From JBJXGV01 sp046160485 (GTDB lineage Bacteria > Orphanbacterota > Orphanbacteria > JBJXGV01): a stretch of 64,000 nt of DNA. A model generated the notes under the pieces. It made no database searches. It was not told the DNA's origin and saw only the letters and a program-made list of their open reading frames with translations. The DNA is taken from assembly GCA_046160485.1 (NCBI GenBank), contig JBJXGV010000012.1, forward strand, positions 124,001 through 188,000, written 5' to 3'. The position numbers and the translations under genes were made by a program. Below, piece by piece: positions 36,952-45,168 of this stretch. Every line of letters begins with the position of its first letter. Position 1 is the stretch's first letter.

Positions 36952-37935
36952 TTAGCGTGGATGAGCCCATTCGAGGCGAATCCACCGTTTGCTCTCTCGA
37001 AAGTAGCGATTGGCGAGTCGTTGCGTGGCGATTCGATCGTGCTTGTATCGCCCGGGCCATAGTGCGTGTGCGACCTGATCGTTGGTCATGGACGCGCGCA
37101 GATCCCATACATGAAGGTATTGCTCCCACGGCGACTGCGAGGGTCGTTCCGGCAACACCGCCAATCGGCGAGCCTCTTTCAGTTTCTCTAAGCGCTCAAG
37201 AAGGAGTTCGAAGTCCCGGTGGAGCCTCGCACGCGAGTGGCGCACGTCTACCATTAGGAAGAGATCAGTGCCGTGTGCGCAAAAGCTCGCAAGACGGTCG
37301 TCTCGTGGTCCGATCGGGGCGCCCTTCCTGCGCGAAGCTGCATCCACGGAGAGTGGCTCTGCGTAGAACTTCGGAAGCGCGAGGTGCACAATCGGCACGA
37401 TCGCATCAAAGAAGACGTTGTGAAGGTCGGCGAACTGCGCGGCAGGTGCGTCCTTGAAGGGGCGGGGATCCCAGATCATCGCCAGTCCATACCGCCGCGC
37501 GGCCTCCTCATGAATCTTCTCTAGCCGGTCCTCACTCGCGTGTCGCTCTCGCTGGAGACGGCGCGCGACCGACTTCTGCGCCCAGTTCATGAGTGCTGTG
37601 ACCGAGGTGCGGGTGTGCCGCGTTCTGCGAAGTAGCGCGGCGACTTCTTCCTGCTCGGGTGGTAGTAGCCGGCGTTGTTCAATCTTGGCGATGATAGAGT
37701 CGAGAGTCGCGCCGCGCGTCGTGCCAGTTTGCAGCCACCTATTGATACGCTTCATCTCCGCTGGGCTGAACGCTCCTTGCATCAAGGAGCGGTTTGCGTC
37801 CCTGCGGCGAGAGCGGAGCGCGATCGCCTCTTCGCACAGCGCCATGTAGTCCGCGTTGCGAAGGAGACACTGTGTCTTGCACCGACGTTCCTCAAGGATT
37901 TCCTCTTCGAGAGTTGTTTCCTTCTTACGGGGCAT
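36952..37935 (-). CDS. Hypothetical element protein
   Basis: The 327-residue protein starts at ATG 37935, six bases after GAGGAG. It is basic and mostly helical, with an N-terminal Glu/Arg-rich stretch (KKETTLEEEILEERRCKTQC). The central segment RYGLAMIWDPRPFKDAP and the C-terminal basic KRWIRLEWAHPR do not match a family I know. It is the first gene leftward of the divergent promoter region, 59 bp before the prim-pol gene, so a regulatory or replication role is possible. Confidence 0.7.
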   Translation of the reverse strand: MPRKKETTLEEEILEERRCKTQCLLRNADYMALCEEAIALRSRRRDANRSLMQGAFSPAEMKRINRWLQTGTTRGATLDSIIAKIEQRRLLPPEQEEVAALLRRTRHTRTSVTALMNWAQKSVARRLQRERHASEDRLEKIHEEAARRYGLAMIWDPRPFKDAPAAQFADLHNVFFDAIVPIVHLALPKFYAEPLSVDAASRRKGAPIGPRDDRLASFCAHGTDLFLMVDVRHSRARLHRDFELLLERLEKLKEARRLAVLPERPSQSPWEQYLHVWDLRASMTNDQVAHALWPGRYKHDRIATQRLANRYFRESKRWIRLEWAHPR

Positions 37936-37974
37936 GACTGCTCCTCGGACGAGTCGCGACTACCGATCACGGGA

Positions 37975-38003
37975 TTGACGCTAAGCAAGAGCGAGTATAG
38001 GAT
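37975..38003 (+). promoter_or_regulatory. Rightward promoter of the element
   Basis: TTGACG (37975-37980) and TAGGAT (37998-38003) are 17 bp apart. It would drive the ParB-methyltransferase and terminase genes. Its -10 overlaps the leftward -10. Confidence 0.6.
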
Positions 38004-38023
38004 ACGACTGTTCAAGCTGACAC
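37994..38023 (-). promoter_or_regulatory. Leftward promoter of the element
   Basis: On the minus strand GTGTCA (38023-38018) and TATACT (37999-37994) are 18 bp apart, reading toward the gene at 37935. The two -10 boxes share bases, so only one polymerase can bind at a time. Confidence 0.5.
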
Positions 38024-38057
38024 GAGCTTCGAACTCCTGATTCGTCCAGACCGATCC

Positions 38058-38100
38058 GGCCTCACGCATGACTCGACTCACGCGTGGGGCCTTTTTCTAT
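38058..38100 (+). terminator. Leader terminator/attenuator before the ParB-methyltransferase gene
   Basis: GGCCTCACGC (38058-38067) pairs with GCGTGGGGCC (38082-38091) over 10 bp with one G-T pair, followed by TTTTTCTATT. It lies between the rightward promoter and the GTG at 38115, so rightward expression would need read-through or antitermination. Confidence 0.75.
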
Positions 38101-38114
38101 TGGAGGACGAAGCA

Positions 38115-39452
38115 GTGGCGAGTCGAGCGAAGTCAAACACAGGCGATGCGGCGCCGATCATCGTCCCGCAGCAGATCCAGCACTGGCCGATCGAGAAGCT
38201 CCGTCCGTATGACCGCAATCCGCGCACGCACTCGCGCGCGCAGGTTCAGAAGATCGCGAAGTCGATCCGCGAGTACGGATTCACGAATCCGATTCTCGTC
38301 GCGAGCGACGCGGGCATCATCGCCGGCCACGGCCGGCTCGAGGCCGCGAAGCTCCTCGGGCTCACGAGCGTCCCCGTCATCGAGCTGTCGCATCTCTCGC
38401 CCGCGCAGCGTCGCGCGTACGTGCTCGCGGACAATCGTCTCGCGATGGACGCGGGATGGGATGAAGAGCTGCTCGGCGAAGAACTGCTCGCGCTGCAAGA
38501 CGAAGGCTTCGATCTCGACCTGACGGGTTTCGATCCCGCGGAGCTCATGGGTCTCCTCGGCCAGACCGAAGCTGAAGAGGTTCCCGCGCCACCGGTGCCC
38601 GAAAATCCGGTGTCGCGCGTCGGCGATCTCTGGATCCTCGGCGAGCATCGACTTCTTTGCGGCGACGCAACCAGTGCCGCTGACGTCGAGCGCGTCCTTG
38701 CCGGCGCCGCGCCCCGACTGCTTCTCACCGATCCGCCGTATGGTATCTCGCTCGACATGGAGTGGCGCGATCGCGCTGGGCACAACACGCTCGGCGCCGC
38801 GGAGCCGTCGTACATGAAGACGGAGAATCATCGCAACCGATCGATCTCCGGGGATACGCGAGCAGACTGGTCCGATGCATTTGAACTCGTGCCCTCTCTC
38901 GACACCGCGTACGTGTGGCACGCCTCGACGTTCGCGCCTGAAGTCGCCCTCGGACTGAAGCGCATCGGATTCGAGATCAAGCAGCAAATCATCTGGCGGA
39001 AGTCGCAGTTCGTGCTCTCGCGCAGTCACTATCACTGGCAGCATGAGCCGTGTTGGTACGCACGCAAGCCCGGCTCCCAGGCATTCCGCGGCTCGAAGGA
39101 CCAGAGCACTGTCTGGGACGCGCCGTCGCCGAAGATGCTCATGACGTCGCGTGACGAGGAGCCCGTCGATCATCCGACGCAGAAAGCCATCGTCCTGTTC
39201 ACGCGCCCGATCGAAAACCATACCAAGCGCAATGAGTGGGTCTACGAACCGTTCGGAGGTTCGGGGACGACGTTGATCGCCGCAGAGCAAACGGGACGAC
39301 GGTGCATCGCGATCGAGATCGATCCGAAGTACGTCGATGTGATCGCGCTTCGGTGGATGAGCGCCACAGGCAAAGTCGCGATGCTCGATTCGGGTGAGAC
39401 GTTCGACGACGTGAAGGCAGCACGCGGGAGCGACGCCGACGCCGCGTCCTGA
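38115..39452 (+). CDS. ParB-like nuclease domain fused to DNA methyltransferase
   Basis: The 445-residue protein starts at GTG 38115, eight bases after GGAGG. Its N-terminal ParB/Srx domain (IEKLRPYDRNPRTHS; GFTNPILV; IIAGHGRLEAAKLLG) is followed by an N6-adenine/N4-cytosine methyltransferase: LLLTDPPYGI catalytic motif first, then YEPFGGSGTTLIAAEQTGR for S-adenosylmethionine (beta order). This fusion is common in tailed phages and prophages, where it modifies phage DNA. No cognate nuclease is adjacent. Confidence 0.93.
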   Translation: MASRAKSNTGDAAPIIVPQQIQHWPIEKLRPYDRNPRTHSRAQVQKIAKSIREYGFTNPILVASDAGIIAGHGRLEAAKLLGLTSVPVIELSHLSPAQRRAYVLADNRLAMDAGWDEELLGEELLALQDEGFDLDLTGFDPAELMGLLGQTEAEEVPAPPVPENPVSRVGDLWILGEHRLLCGDATSAADVERVLAGAAPRLLLTDPPYGISLDMEWRDRAGHNTLGAAEPSYMKTENHRNRSISGDTRADWSDAFELVPSLDTAYVWHASTFAPEVALGLKRIGFEIKQQIIWRKSQFVLSRSHYHWQHEPCWYARKPGSQAFRGSKDQSTVWDAPSPKMLMTSRDEEPVDHPTQKAIVLFTRPIENHTKRNEWVYEPFGGSGTTLIAAEQTGRRCIAIEIDPKYVDVIALRWMSATGKVAMLDSGETFDDVKAARGSDADAAS

Positions 39453-39971
39453 TCCCCGCGTGTGGTGGTGCGTACTCGCGATCGGCGTCGTGCTCCTCGG
39501 CGTGGCCTGGCCGAAATGAGACCGCGTGAGAGAGACCCCGAGGCGTGGGGCGCAAGGTCTGACGGCGGGCCCGACATTTCTCACACGCATCGCGCATCGG
39601 CCGTGACTGCCGGTTCAGCGCATATCGGGCGAGTGGCGCGCGTGGCGCTCGCGCGTGTTGGCGCGGACTTAACGCCTTGGTGTGAAATGACTTCCTGAGA
39701 AAGGTTCATTTCTCCGAATCGAGGGTTCGGTGACCACTTTTATGGTCTGTGCAGAGCCTGTACGAAACCGGTACGAAACCCGTGCAGATCCGGTACGCAA
39801 CCTGGCTGAACTTGCGGCACGTTCGCGCGTCCCCGGACGAGCGCCACGGAGGGCGAAGTCTTCAGAATCCACGACTTACGCGGCCACGGTGCGCGCCACA
39901 GGGCGTGAAAACCGGCCGATTCCGGACCTGGGGGCGATTCAGCCGCCGGACGGGTCATTTCGGGCACGAGC
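39453..39971. other. Gap of 519 bp before the terminase genes
   Basis: No convincing gene. A tiny ORF from GTG 39460 (19 codons, VWWCVLAIGVVLLGVAWPK) could be a small membrane peptide but has no ribosome site. A 60-codon ORF from 39519 looks random. The clear feature is the tandem 11-bp array at 39749-39803. Confidence 0.5.
39749..39803. repeat. Five tandem 11-bp repeats (iteron-like)
   Basis: Five consecutive 11-mers fit the consensus GTRCRNANCCN; two are GTACGAAACCG and GTACGAAACCC. One unit per helical turn is expected for a protein-binding array. It lies 170 bp before the terminase-associated genes, where packaging sites often sit. Confidence 0.7.
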
Positions 39972-40727
39972 ATGGGGGTGAAGCGGGTGGCCGACGACGC
40001 GGATCTCGACCCGGCGACGGGCGACGACGACGGAGAGTTTGAGGCTGACCTCCACCTCGTCGCCACTGTTTTGCCGCGGCCGACCGGCAAGCGGGAGCGA
40101 CCCTTTCCGGGTGAGGTGCGCGTTACGACGAAGGGTCTGCTCGCGTTCCCCAAGTCGCAGAGCATCCACGGCTACCACAGTGCGGAGGCCGTCGAGATCC
40201 CGACGACGCTCACCTGCAATCTCTGCCCGCTCTACCACGTGAAGCGGAAAAACCGCCGGCATCACCTCGCGTGTCCCGAGGGACGGCGCGACGCCATCTG
40301 CCCCATCCTCACCCGGAAGCAGATCGCATGGGCGAGCGAATTGATGAACGAGGTGCGGCAGACGTCGGGCCGCGATCCCTCGGCATCGCAGTTGGCGACG
40401 GTTGAGCAGATCGTCCGCTATCGCTCGCGACTCTTCCAGATCGAGAACTACCTGAAGGTCGCCGGACTGATCGATCTCCGCGAGGGGCAGGTCCGCGCGG
40501 TGGCCGACCGTCTTGGCGGCGTCGAGAGCGGGTTGACCCGAGCGCTCGGCGAACTCCGTCAGTCGATGAGCGACGGGCGCGACGTGAAGCACGGCGCCAA
40601 GCCTACGCTCCCCGAATACCTCGACGCGCTGGTGCAAGCGCAGGCGGCGCGGCGGGCGATCGAGGAGGCAGCACGTAAAGAAAACTTCACATCCATCCCA
40701 GCCATCGAAACGGAGGAGGGCTCATGA
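39972..40727 (+). CDS. Zinc-motif protein, possible terminase small-subunit equivalent
   Basis: The 251-residue protein overlaps the large terminase gene by 4 bp (ATGA), the usual place of terS. It has a conserved-looking cysteine set (LTCNLCPLYHVKRKNRRHHL, CPEGRRDAICP) that could bind zinc, and a helical C-terminal half with coiled-coil potential. No small terminase helix-turn-helix is evident. The start is ATG 39972 or GTG 39978. Function is inferred from position only. Confidence 0.65.
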   Translation: MGVKRVADDADLDPATGDDDGEFEADLHLVATVLPRPTGKRERPFPGEVRVTTKGLLAFPKSQSIHGYHSAEAVEIPTTLTCNLCPLYHVKRKNRRHHLACPEGRRDAICPILTRKQIAWASELMNEVRQTSGRDPSASQLATVEQIVRYRSRLFQIENYLKVAGLIDLREGQVRAVADRLGGVESGLTRALGELRQSMSDGRDVKHGAKPTLPEYLDALVQAQAARRAIEEAARKENFTSIPAIETEEGS

Positions 40728-42340
40728 GCCGAACATCGGCCATCCCGATCGACATCATCACGGCGATTCGAGATCCGAACATTCTCGGCGACACGCTTGC
40801 GCCGGCGCAGGAGGCCGCGTTGCGATCGCTCTACGGGCTGCCGCTCGACGCGGATCAATCGGCACTCGCCGCGCAGTGCACGGGACGCCCGCCCGAGATG
40901 CGCGAGTACGGTACCGCGGGGTTCATCTGCGGGAGACGATCGGGGAAGAGCGACAAGATCGCAGCCAACGTCGCGATCTACGAGGCGTTCTTCCGGCGCC
41001 ACGTACTGTCCGCCGGCGAACGCGGGATCGTGTTGCTCATGGCGCAGAACGTCCGCGCGGCGAACGTCGTCGCGGGTTACATCCGAGGGAAGATCGAGCG
41101 CTCCCCGATCCTCTCGCAGCACGTCGTCTCATCACGCGCGCTGGAGATGGAGTTGGACAACGGAATCACGATCGCGATTCACCCTTCGTCGTTCCGGGCG
41201 ATTCGCGGATTGAGCGTGGTGACCTGCATCTGCGATGAGATCGCGTTCTGGTTCACCGAGGCCGAGTACGCGAATCCGGATATCGAAGTCGTCCGCGCGG
41301 TCAGACCGGCGATGGCGACGTTCGATCACGCGAAGCTAATCCTCGTGTCGAGCCCCTACGCGAAAGCTGGCGTGCTGTGGGAGATGTGGAACGCCCGGCA
41401 CGTCGATGCCGACACGTTGGTATGGCACGCGCCCACCAGCCTGATGAATCCCACGGTGCGAGCGTCGTTTCTCGAAAAGGAGAAAGCGCGCGATCCGGAG
41501 ATCTACGCTCGTGAATACGACGCGCAGTTCACGGACGCCGTGTCGTCGTTCATTCCCGGCGACGCGATCGAAGCGTGTGTCATCCCTGGCCGGACGGAGT
41601 TCTCGCCGAACATCCACGGCCACCACTACGTCGCGGCGATCGATGCAGCGTTTCGCGGGGACTCGTTCACGTTCTGCGTGGCGCACCGTGACGGTGAGAA
41701 GCTCACCGTCGATTATCTGGCCGGCTGGGAGGGAACGAAGGAGCATCCCGTTCGGCTCGCCGACATTCTCCCGAAGATCAAGGCGATCGCATCGCGCTAC
41801 CAGATCTATTTCCTAATCGGGGACCAGTACGGCGCGGAGCCGTTGAAGCACGCGTTCAAAGAGGTGGGCTTGACGCTCGAAGAGGTCCCGTTCACTACAT
41901 CGAGCAAGGCGGATATTCTGGGCAACCTTCGCAGTCTGATCGTCGAGGGGAAGATCGAACTTCTCGACCACGCTCGTTCGATCAAAGAGATTCGCGCCCT
42001 GGAAGTCGAGGCGTTGCCCGGCGGCGCGTCGAGAATCGGCCACCCTCGCCGGACCGGTGCCCACGACGACTACGCGGTTGCGATCGCGCTCGCAGCCTGG
42101 GAGACGCGGCAACCATCGCGCGGCCCGCGGCCCATCACGAGCCCCGATCAGATCCGCTGCGGCGGCCGCCTCGCCATGTTCTCACCCGGCTCGCCGTGGT
42201 ACGACCCGAACGATCCCCGCTGCTGGGACGATCGAGACCGCGGCCCTTTCGGAGACGGCGGTGGCGGTCGTTCTGACGAGATCGTCATCGCCGAAATCAA
42301 TTGGGACGGCACGATCAGCAAGAGGGGGCCAGGGTGGTAG
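40724..42340 (+). CDS. Phage terminase large subunit
   Basis: The 538-residue protein has an ATPase half with Walker A GFICGRRSGKSDK, Walker B TCICDEIAFWF and a coupling-motif-like VSSPYAKAG. A nuclease half has acidic residues in VAAIDAAFRGDSF, FLIGDQYGA and AHDDYAVAIA. This is the packaging motor and headful nuclease of tailed phages. No portal, protease or capsid gene follows, which is unusual for a prophage. The last 26 bp overlap the convergent HNH-like gene. Confidence 0.92.
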   Translation: MSRTSAIPIDIITAIRDPNILGDTLAPAQEAALRSLYGLPLDADQSALAAQCTGRPPEMREYGTAGFICGRRSGKSDKIAANVAIYEAFFRRHVLSAGERGIVLLMAQNVRAANVVAGYIRGKIERSPILSQHVVSSRALEMELDNGITIAIHPSSFRAIRGLSVVTCICDEIAFWFTEAEYANPDIEVVRAVRPAMATFDHAKLILVSSPYAKAGVLWEMWNARHVDADTLVWHAPTSLMNPTVRASFLEKEKARDPEIYAREYDAQFTDAVSSFIPGDAIEACVIPGRTEFSPNIHGHHYVAAIDAAFRGDSFTFCVAHRDGEKLTVDYLAGWEGTKEHPVRLADILPKIKAIASRYQIYFLIGDQYGAEPLKHAFKEVGLTLEEVPFTTSSKADILGNLRSLIVEGKIELLDHARSIKEIRALEVEALPGGASRIGHPRRTGAHDDYAVAIALAAWETRQPSRGPRPITSPDQIRCGGRLAMFSPGSPWYDPNDPRCWDDRDRGPFGDGGGGRSDEIVIAEINWDGTISKRGPGW

Positions 42341-43073
42341 GTCTGGATGGCTTCGACGGCCGCTTCGACAATGCGTCCCAGATCGCGCGAAATTGACCTG
42401 ACTGTGCGTACGAAATCGCAGGCATCACCAAGCTGCCTTCTCGCGAGAGCGCAAACTCCGGAGGGAAAGGCGGCGGCTGTCGCGCGACGAAGTAGTACCA
42501 GCTACAACCCGAGAACGCGACTACGTAAGCGCGCACGCCCTTGATGCGCGTTCGCGTCGGCAGCGTTATCACCCAATCTGCAAGGGATCGCTCCGGAGGC
42601 TGGAACAGCACGAACGCAAAGATTGAGACAGGCACATCGTCAGCTTGTGATGGCTCCGCAAGCAGGTACTCGGCAATGCGACGCTCGTGTGGTCCGAGGT
42701 CTACTCCGGAGAACGTCCGATGCTGGGAAACCGACGCGCGCCAGAGCAGCGAGATGTGAAAGCGCCGCATTCTCTCAAAATCGAGACCGTGCACCGCTAC
42801 GAATAGACCCTGGACCGTCGCAGGAAGGCGCCTGGCGTCGCACCACTCTCTCGCAAAGTGGCTTTCGAGTTTCCCGAAACGCTGTTCGCAATCCTCGCAC
42901 AGCATCGGTTCTCTGTAGCCTTGCTGGATCAACCGAGCTCTGTCGCTCGAAGCATCGTCAGCGAGGGCGCGATGCTTCTCGTCGTAGATTCGTCTATAGA
43001 GGAGCTCCGGAATAACGTGCGAGTTTCTAAGCGGCGCTTCCTTCTGACAAAGCTTGCAGAATGTTGACGGCAC
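42315..43073 (-). CDS. HNH-like zinc-binding protein
   Basis: The 252-residue protein starts at GTG 43073 behind GGGAGA. Its N-terminus has paired CxxC motifs around a histidine: FCKLCQKEAPLRNSHVIPEL and then MLCEDCEQRFGKLE. This C-C-H-C-C arrangement resembles HNH-type treble-clef nucleases with the SHxIP motif found in defence loci. The C-terminal half is unrecognised. It is convergent with the terminase gene, so is probably a separately acquired cargo gene. Confidence 0.65.
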   Translation of the reverse strand: MPSTFCKLCQKEAPLRNSHVIPELLYRRIYDEKHRALADDASSDRARLIQQGYREPMLCEDCEQRFGKLESHFAREWCDARRLPATVQGLFVAVHGLDFERMRRFHISLLWRASVSQHRTFSGVDLGPHERRIAEYLLAEPSQADDVPVSIFAFVLFQPPERSLADWVITLPTRTRIKGVRAYVVAFSGCSWYYFVARQPPPFPPEFALSREGSLVMPAISYAQSGQFRAIWDALSKRPSKPSRPTTLAPSC

Positions 43074-43225
43074 TTTGAATTCTCCCTGTCGCACGCGGAG
43101 AAGGCGCGGCCGACCTTGTCCGTCCACGTCGATTCAACGTGAACTGTAGCACGCACGATTCCCGAGGCCGCGCCTTGCACTTTCTCCGAATCCAAGCCTT
43201 CATGTCGTGACCCGGAAGGAGGGCC

Positions 43226-44125
43226 ATGATGAACGCGATTCCAAGAGAGCGAGATCCCGACCTCACCAGCACGATCCCCATCTTCCTGCGTCGCCTCCAC
43301 GCCGACTCGACGCGCGCCGCGTACGCCAGGGAGATCACTCGCTTCACCGCGTGGCTCGCCGACAACTCGCCGCTCGACGCCGAGGTGCTCCCCCGCTACG
43401 TCGAATGGCTCCGGACGCGCTCACTCTCGCCGACGTTCATCGCCTGGCGCGCAACCGTCATCGGGGAGTTCCTCTGCGACGCGCATCGGCAGGGCGTGAT
43501 CGCAATGGACGTGACCGCGGGCTACAAGAAGCCGAAGGGCACGAGAGGATTCGCGCCGCGCGTGTTGTCATCTGGAGAGCTCAAGCGCCTGCTGCGGACT
43601 CCTGACCGCCGTTCGTGGAAGGGCAAGCGCGACCTCGCAGCGCTCGTCCTCATGGGCATCGGCGGACTGCGCGCGGGTGAAGTGTGTTCGCTGCGGCTCT
43701 GCGACGTGGACGTGCGATCGGAGGGCGTGACCTTGCGCGTGAACGGGAAGGGCAATCGACTTCGGACGATCGCCTTCGAGGGGAAGAACGCGTCGCCCCT
43801 TCGATCGTGGGCCGCGATCCGAGGGACGGGCGTCGCGCATTCTCCGTGGCTCGTCGCGAGGAAAACGGAGGAAGGCGAGCAGCCACGCAGGTTGAGCGTG
43901 GCGATGATCGATTACGTCGTGCGGACAACGGCTCGCTCCGCGGAACTGACGGGCGTCCACGCACACGCTCTTCGCCACAGCGCCGCGTCACTCGCGCTCG
44001 CGAACGGCGCGAACCTGATCGAGGTGAGAGACATGCTCGGCCATGCGAGCGTTATCACGACGTCGAGGTATCTGCACGCTTCGGCGCTCACCTGCCCTGT
44101 AGCGGTGCGGAGCGCGACGCTGTAG
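43226..44125 (+). CDS. Tyrosine recombinase (XerC/D-like)
   Basis: The 299-residue protein starts at one of two tandem ATGs (43226 or 43229) behind GGAGGG. An N-terminal SAM-like DNA-binding domain precedes the catalytic domain. The catalytic residues are all visible: Arg in GIGGLRAGEVCSL, Lys in VNGKGNRLRTI, His-Arg in HAHALRHSAAS, His in DMLGHASV and Tyr in TTSRYLHAS. This is a second recombinase type within about 14 kb of the serine integrase. It could resolve dimers or mark a second element. Confidence 0.93.
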   Translation: MMNAIPRERDPDLTSTIPIFLRRLHADSTRAAYAREITRFTAWLADNSPLDAEVLPRYVEWLRTRSLSPTFIAWRATVIGEFLCDAHRQGVIAMDVTAGYKKPKGTRGFAPRVLSSGELKRLLRTPDRRSWKGKRDLAALVLMGIGGLRAGEVCSLRLCDVDVRSEGVTLRVNGKGNRLRTIAFEGKNASPLRSWAAIRGTGVAHSPWLVARKTEEGEQPRRLSVAMIDYVVRTTARSAELTGVHAHALRHSAASLALANGANLIEVRDMLGHASVITTSRYLHASALTCPVAVRSATL

Positions 44126-44142
44126 ACCGCACGAAACGAGAA

Positions 44143-44160
44143 AGGGGGCGTTGGCCCCCT
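44143..44160 (-). terminator. Terminator hairpin
   Basis: AGGGGGC (44143-44149) and GCCCCCT (44154-44160) form a 7-bp stem; on the minus strand it is followed by TTCTCGTTTC. It lies just after the small peptide gene and may also stop transcription from the tyrosine recombinase. Confidence 0.5.
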
Positions 44161-44166
44161 CCTCGC

Positions 44167-44253
44167 TCAGAACTGGAGCAGCACTCTTAGGACCGCCATG
44201 AGTGCGACGATCCCAATCGAGTCCAGCTCCACTTTTATCACGATCCTGAACAT
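44167..44253 (-). CDS. Possible small membrane peptide
   Basis: A 28-codon ORF from ATG 44253, eight bases after GGGGAG, encodes a peptide with a hydrophobic core (SIGIVALMAVLRVLLQF). A terminator hairpin follows the stop. Ribosome site, length and terminator together support it, but no relative is known to me. The stretch 44254-44658 beyond it holds nothing I can support. Confidence 0.4.
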   Translation of the reverse strand: MFRIVIKVELDSIGIVALMAVLRVLLQF

Positions 44254-44658
44254 CGTCAGGTCTCCCCAAGATGTCAGAGCCGTGGCGCCACGGGCTCGAT
44301 TGCAGCCTGTGGAGTATTTTATTCGCGCCCTTGCTGGCGCTATCCAGACGCGTGATCACCGCGCCCAGAATGCAGACGGAGTTGTCCAGAACGTTGCTCG
44401 GGCTCGACGTCGCTGGCCAAGAGTGATCAGGAGGTGCGCTAGGCTGGCCTCTGAACTGGCTCTCGGTGCACCATCGTCAAGGTGTCGAGGGGCTCTGGGG
44501 GTCCGCCCTTTAGCCGCCGCTGTTCTGCGACGACACAGGCCCGAACAGTAGGCCTTCGGTCACCGATCTCTCGCGTGACCGGGCGCGGATGCTACGCTTC
44601 CCGCTTATTCGTTGCAAGCGGAAAACTGAATCCAGTTCAGATCTGGCCCGGCTGCCTC

Positions 44659-44871
44659 TCAGGCGCCGATCGTCTGCGCAATCAGCGGCCGCATCGTCTC
44701 GCCGAGGACCGGCTGCATCATCGCCGCGATGCGAGGCGGGACCAGCTCCGCCACAAGCGGGCGAAGCATCTTGCGCAGTCGCTGTTCACGTCGCGGCCGC
44801 CCCGGCCGGTTCGTGCCCCGACTCTGTCGCCAGCCGTAGAAGGTCCATTTCGAGACGCCAAACGCTTTCAC
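44659..44871 (-). CDS. Small helix-turn-helix protein
   Basis: A 70-residue ORF from GTG 44871 (a stop lies 27 bp upstream). FGVSKWTFYGWRQSRG resembles a helix-turn-helix reading helix of transposase or small-regulator type, followed by a basic GRPRREQRLRKML and a hydrophobic helix end. It may be a fragment or a stand-alone regulator. The 297 bp upstream to the nuclease gene show nothing else. Confidence 0.45.
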   Translation of the reverse strand: MKAFGVSKWTFYGWRQSRGTNRPGRPRREQRLRKMLRPLVAELVPPRIAAMMQPVLGETMRPLIAQTIGA

Positions 44872-45168
44872 GAACTTGGCGTCCAGATCTTGGGCGTGCT
44901 ACGCACGTGGGTGCCGCGCTTTTCAACCGGGGTTCACGCGTTCCCGCGTTACCGCTCGCGTTCGGCTACTTCCGCGACCCCCGATGTCGAGGAAACGCTC
45001 GCGCATGAGGGCCACGGGCGGTGAATGGATATGGGACCAGCTACTCGACAGAATCTCGGTTCGGGCGGATCTTTACCCAACGGCCGAACAGCGGTAGCGT
45101 TATCGTTGTAGGCGCACCCGTCGCTCGCGCAACCCCTCAAACAACATTCTCGGCAAGGAGGTTTCCGA

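Noticed and set aside
39519..39698. 60-codon ORF before the terminase genes
   Set aside because: No ribosome site and random-looking composition.
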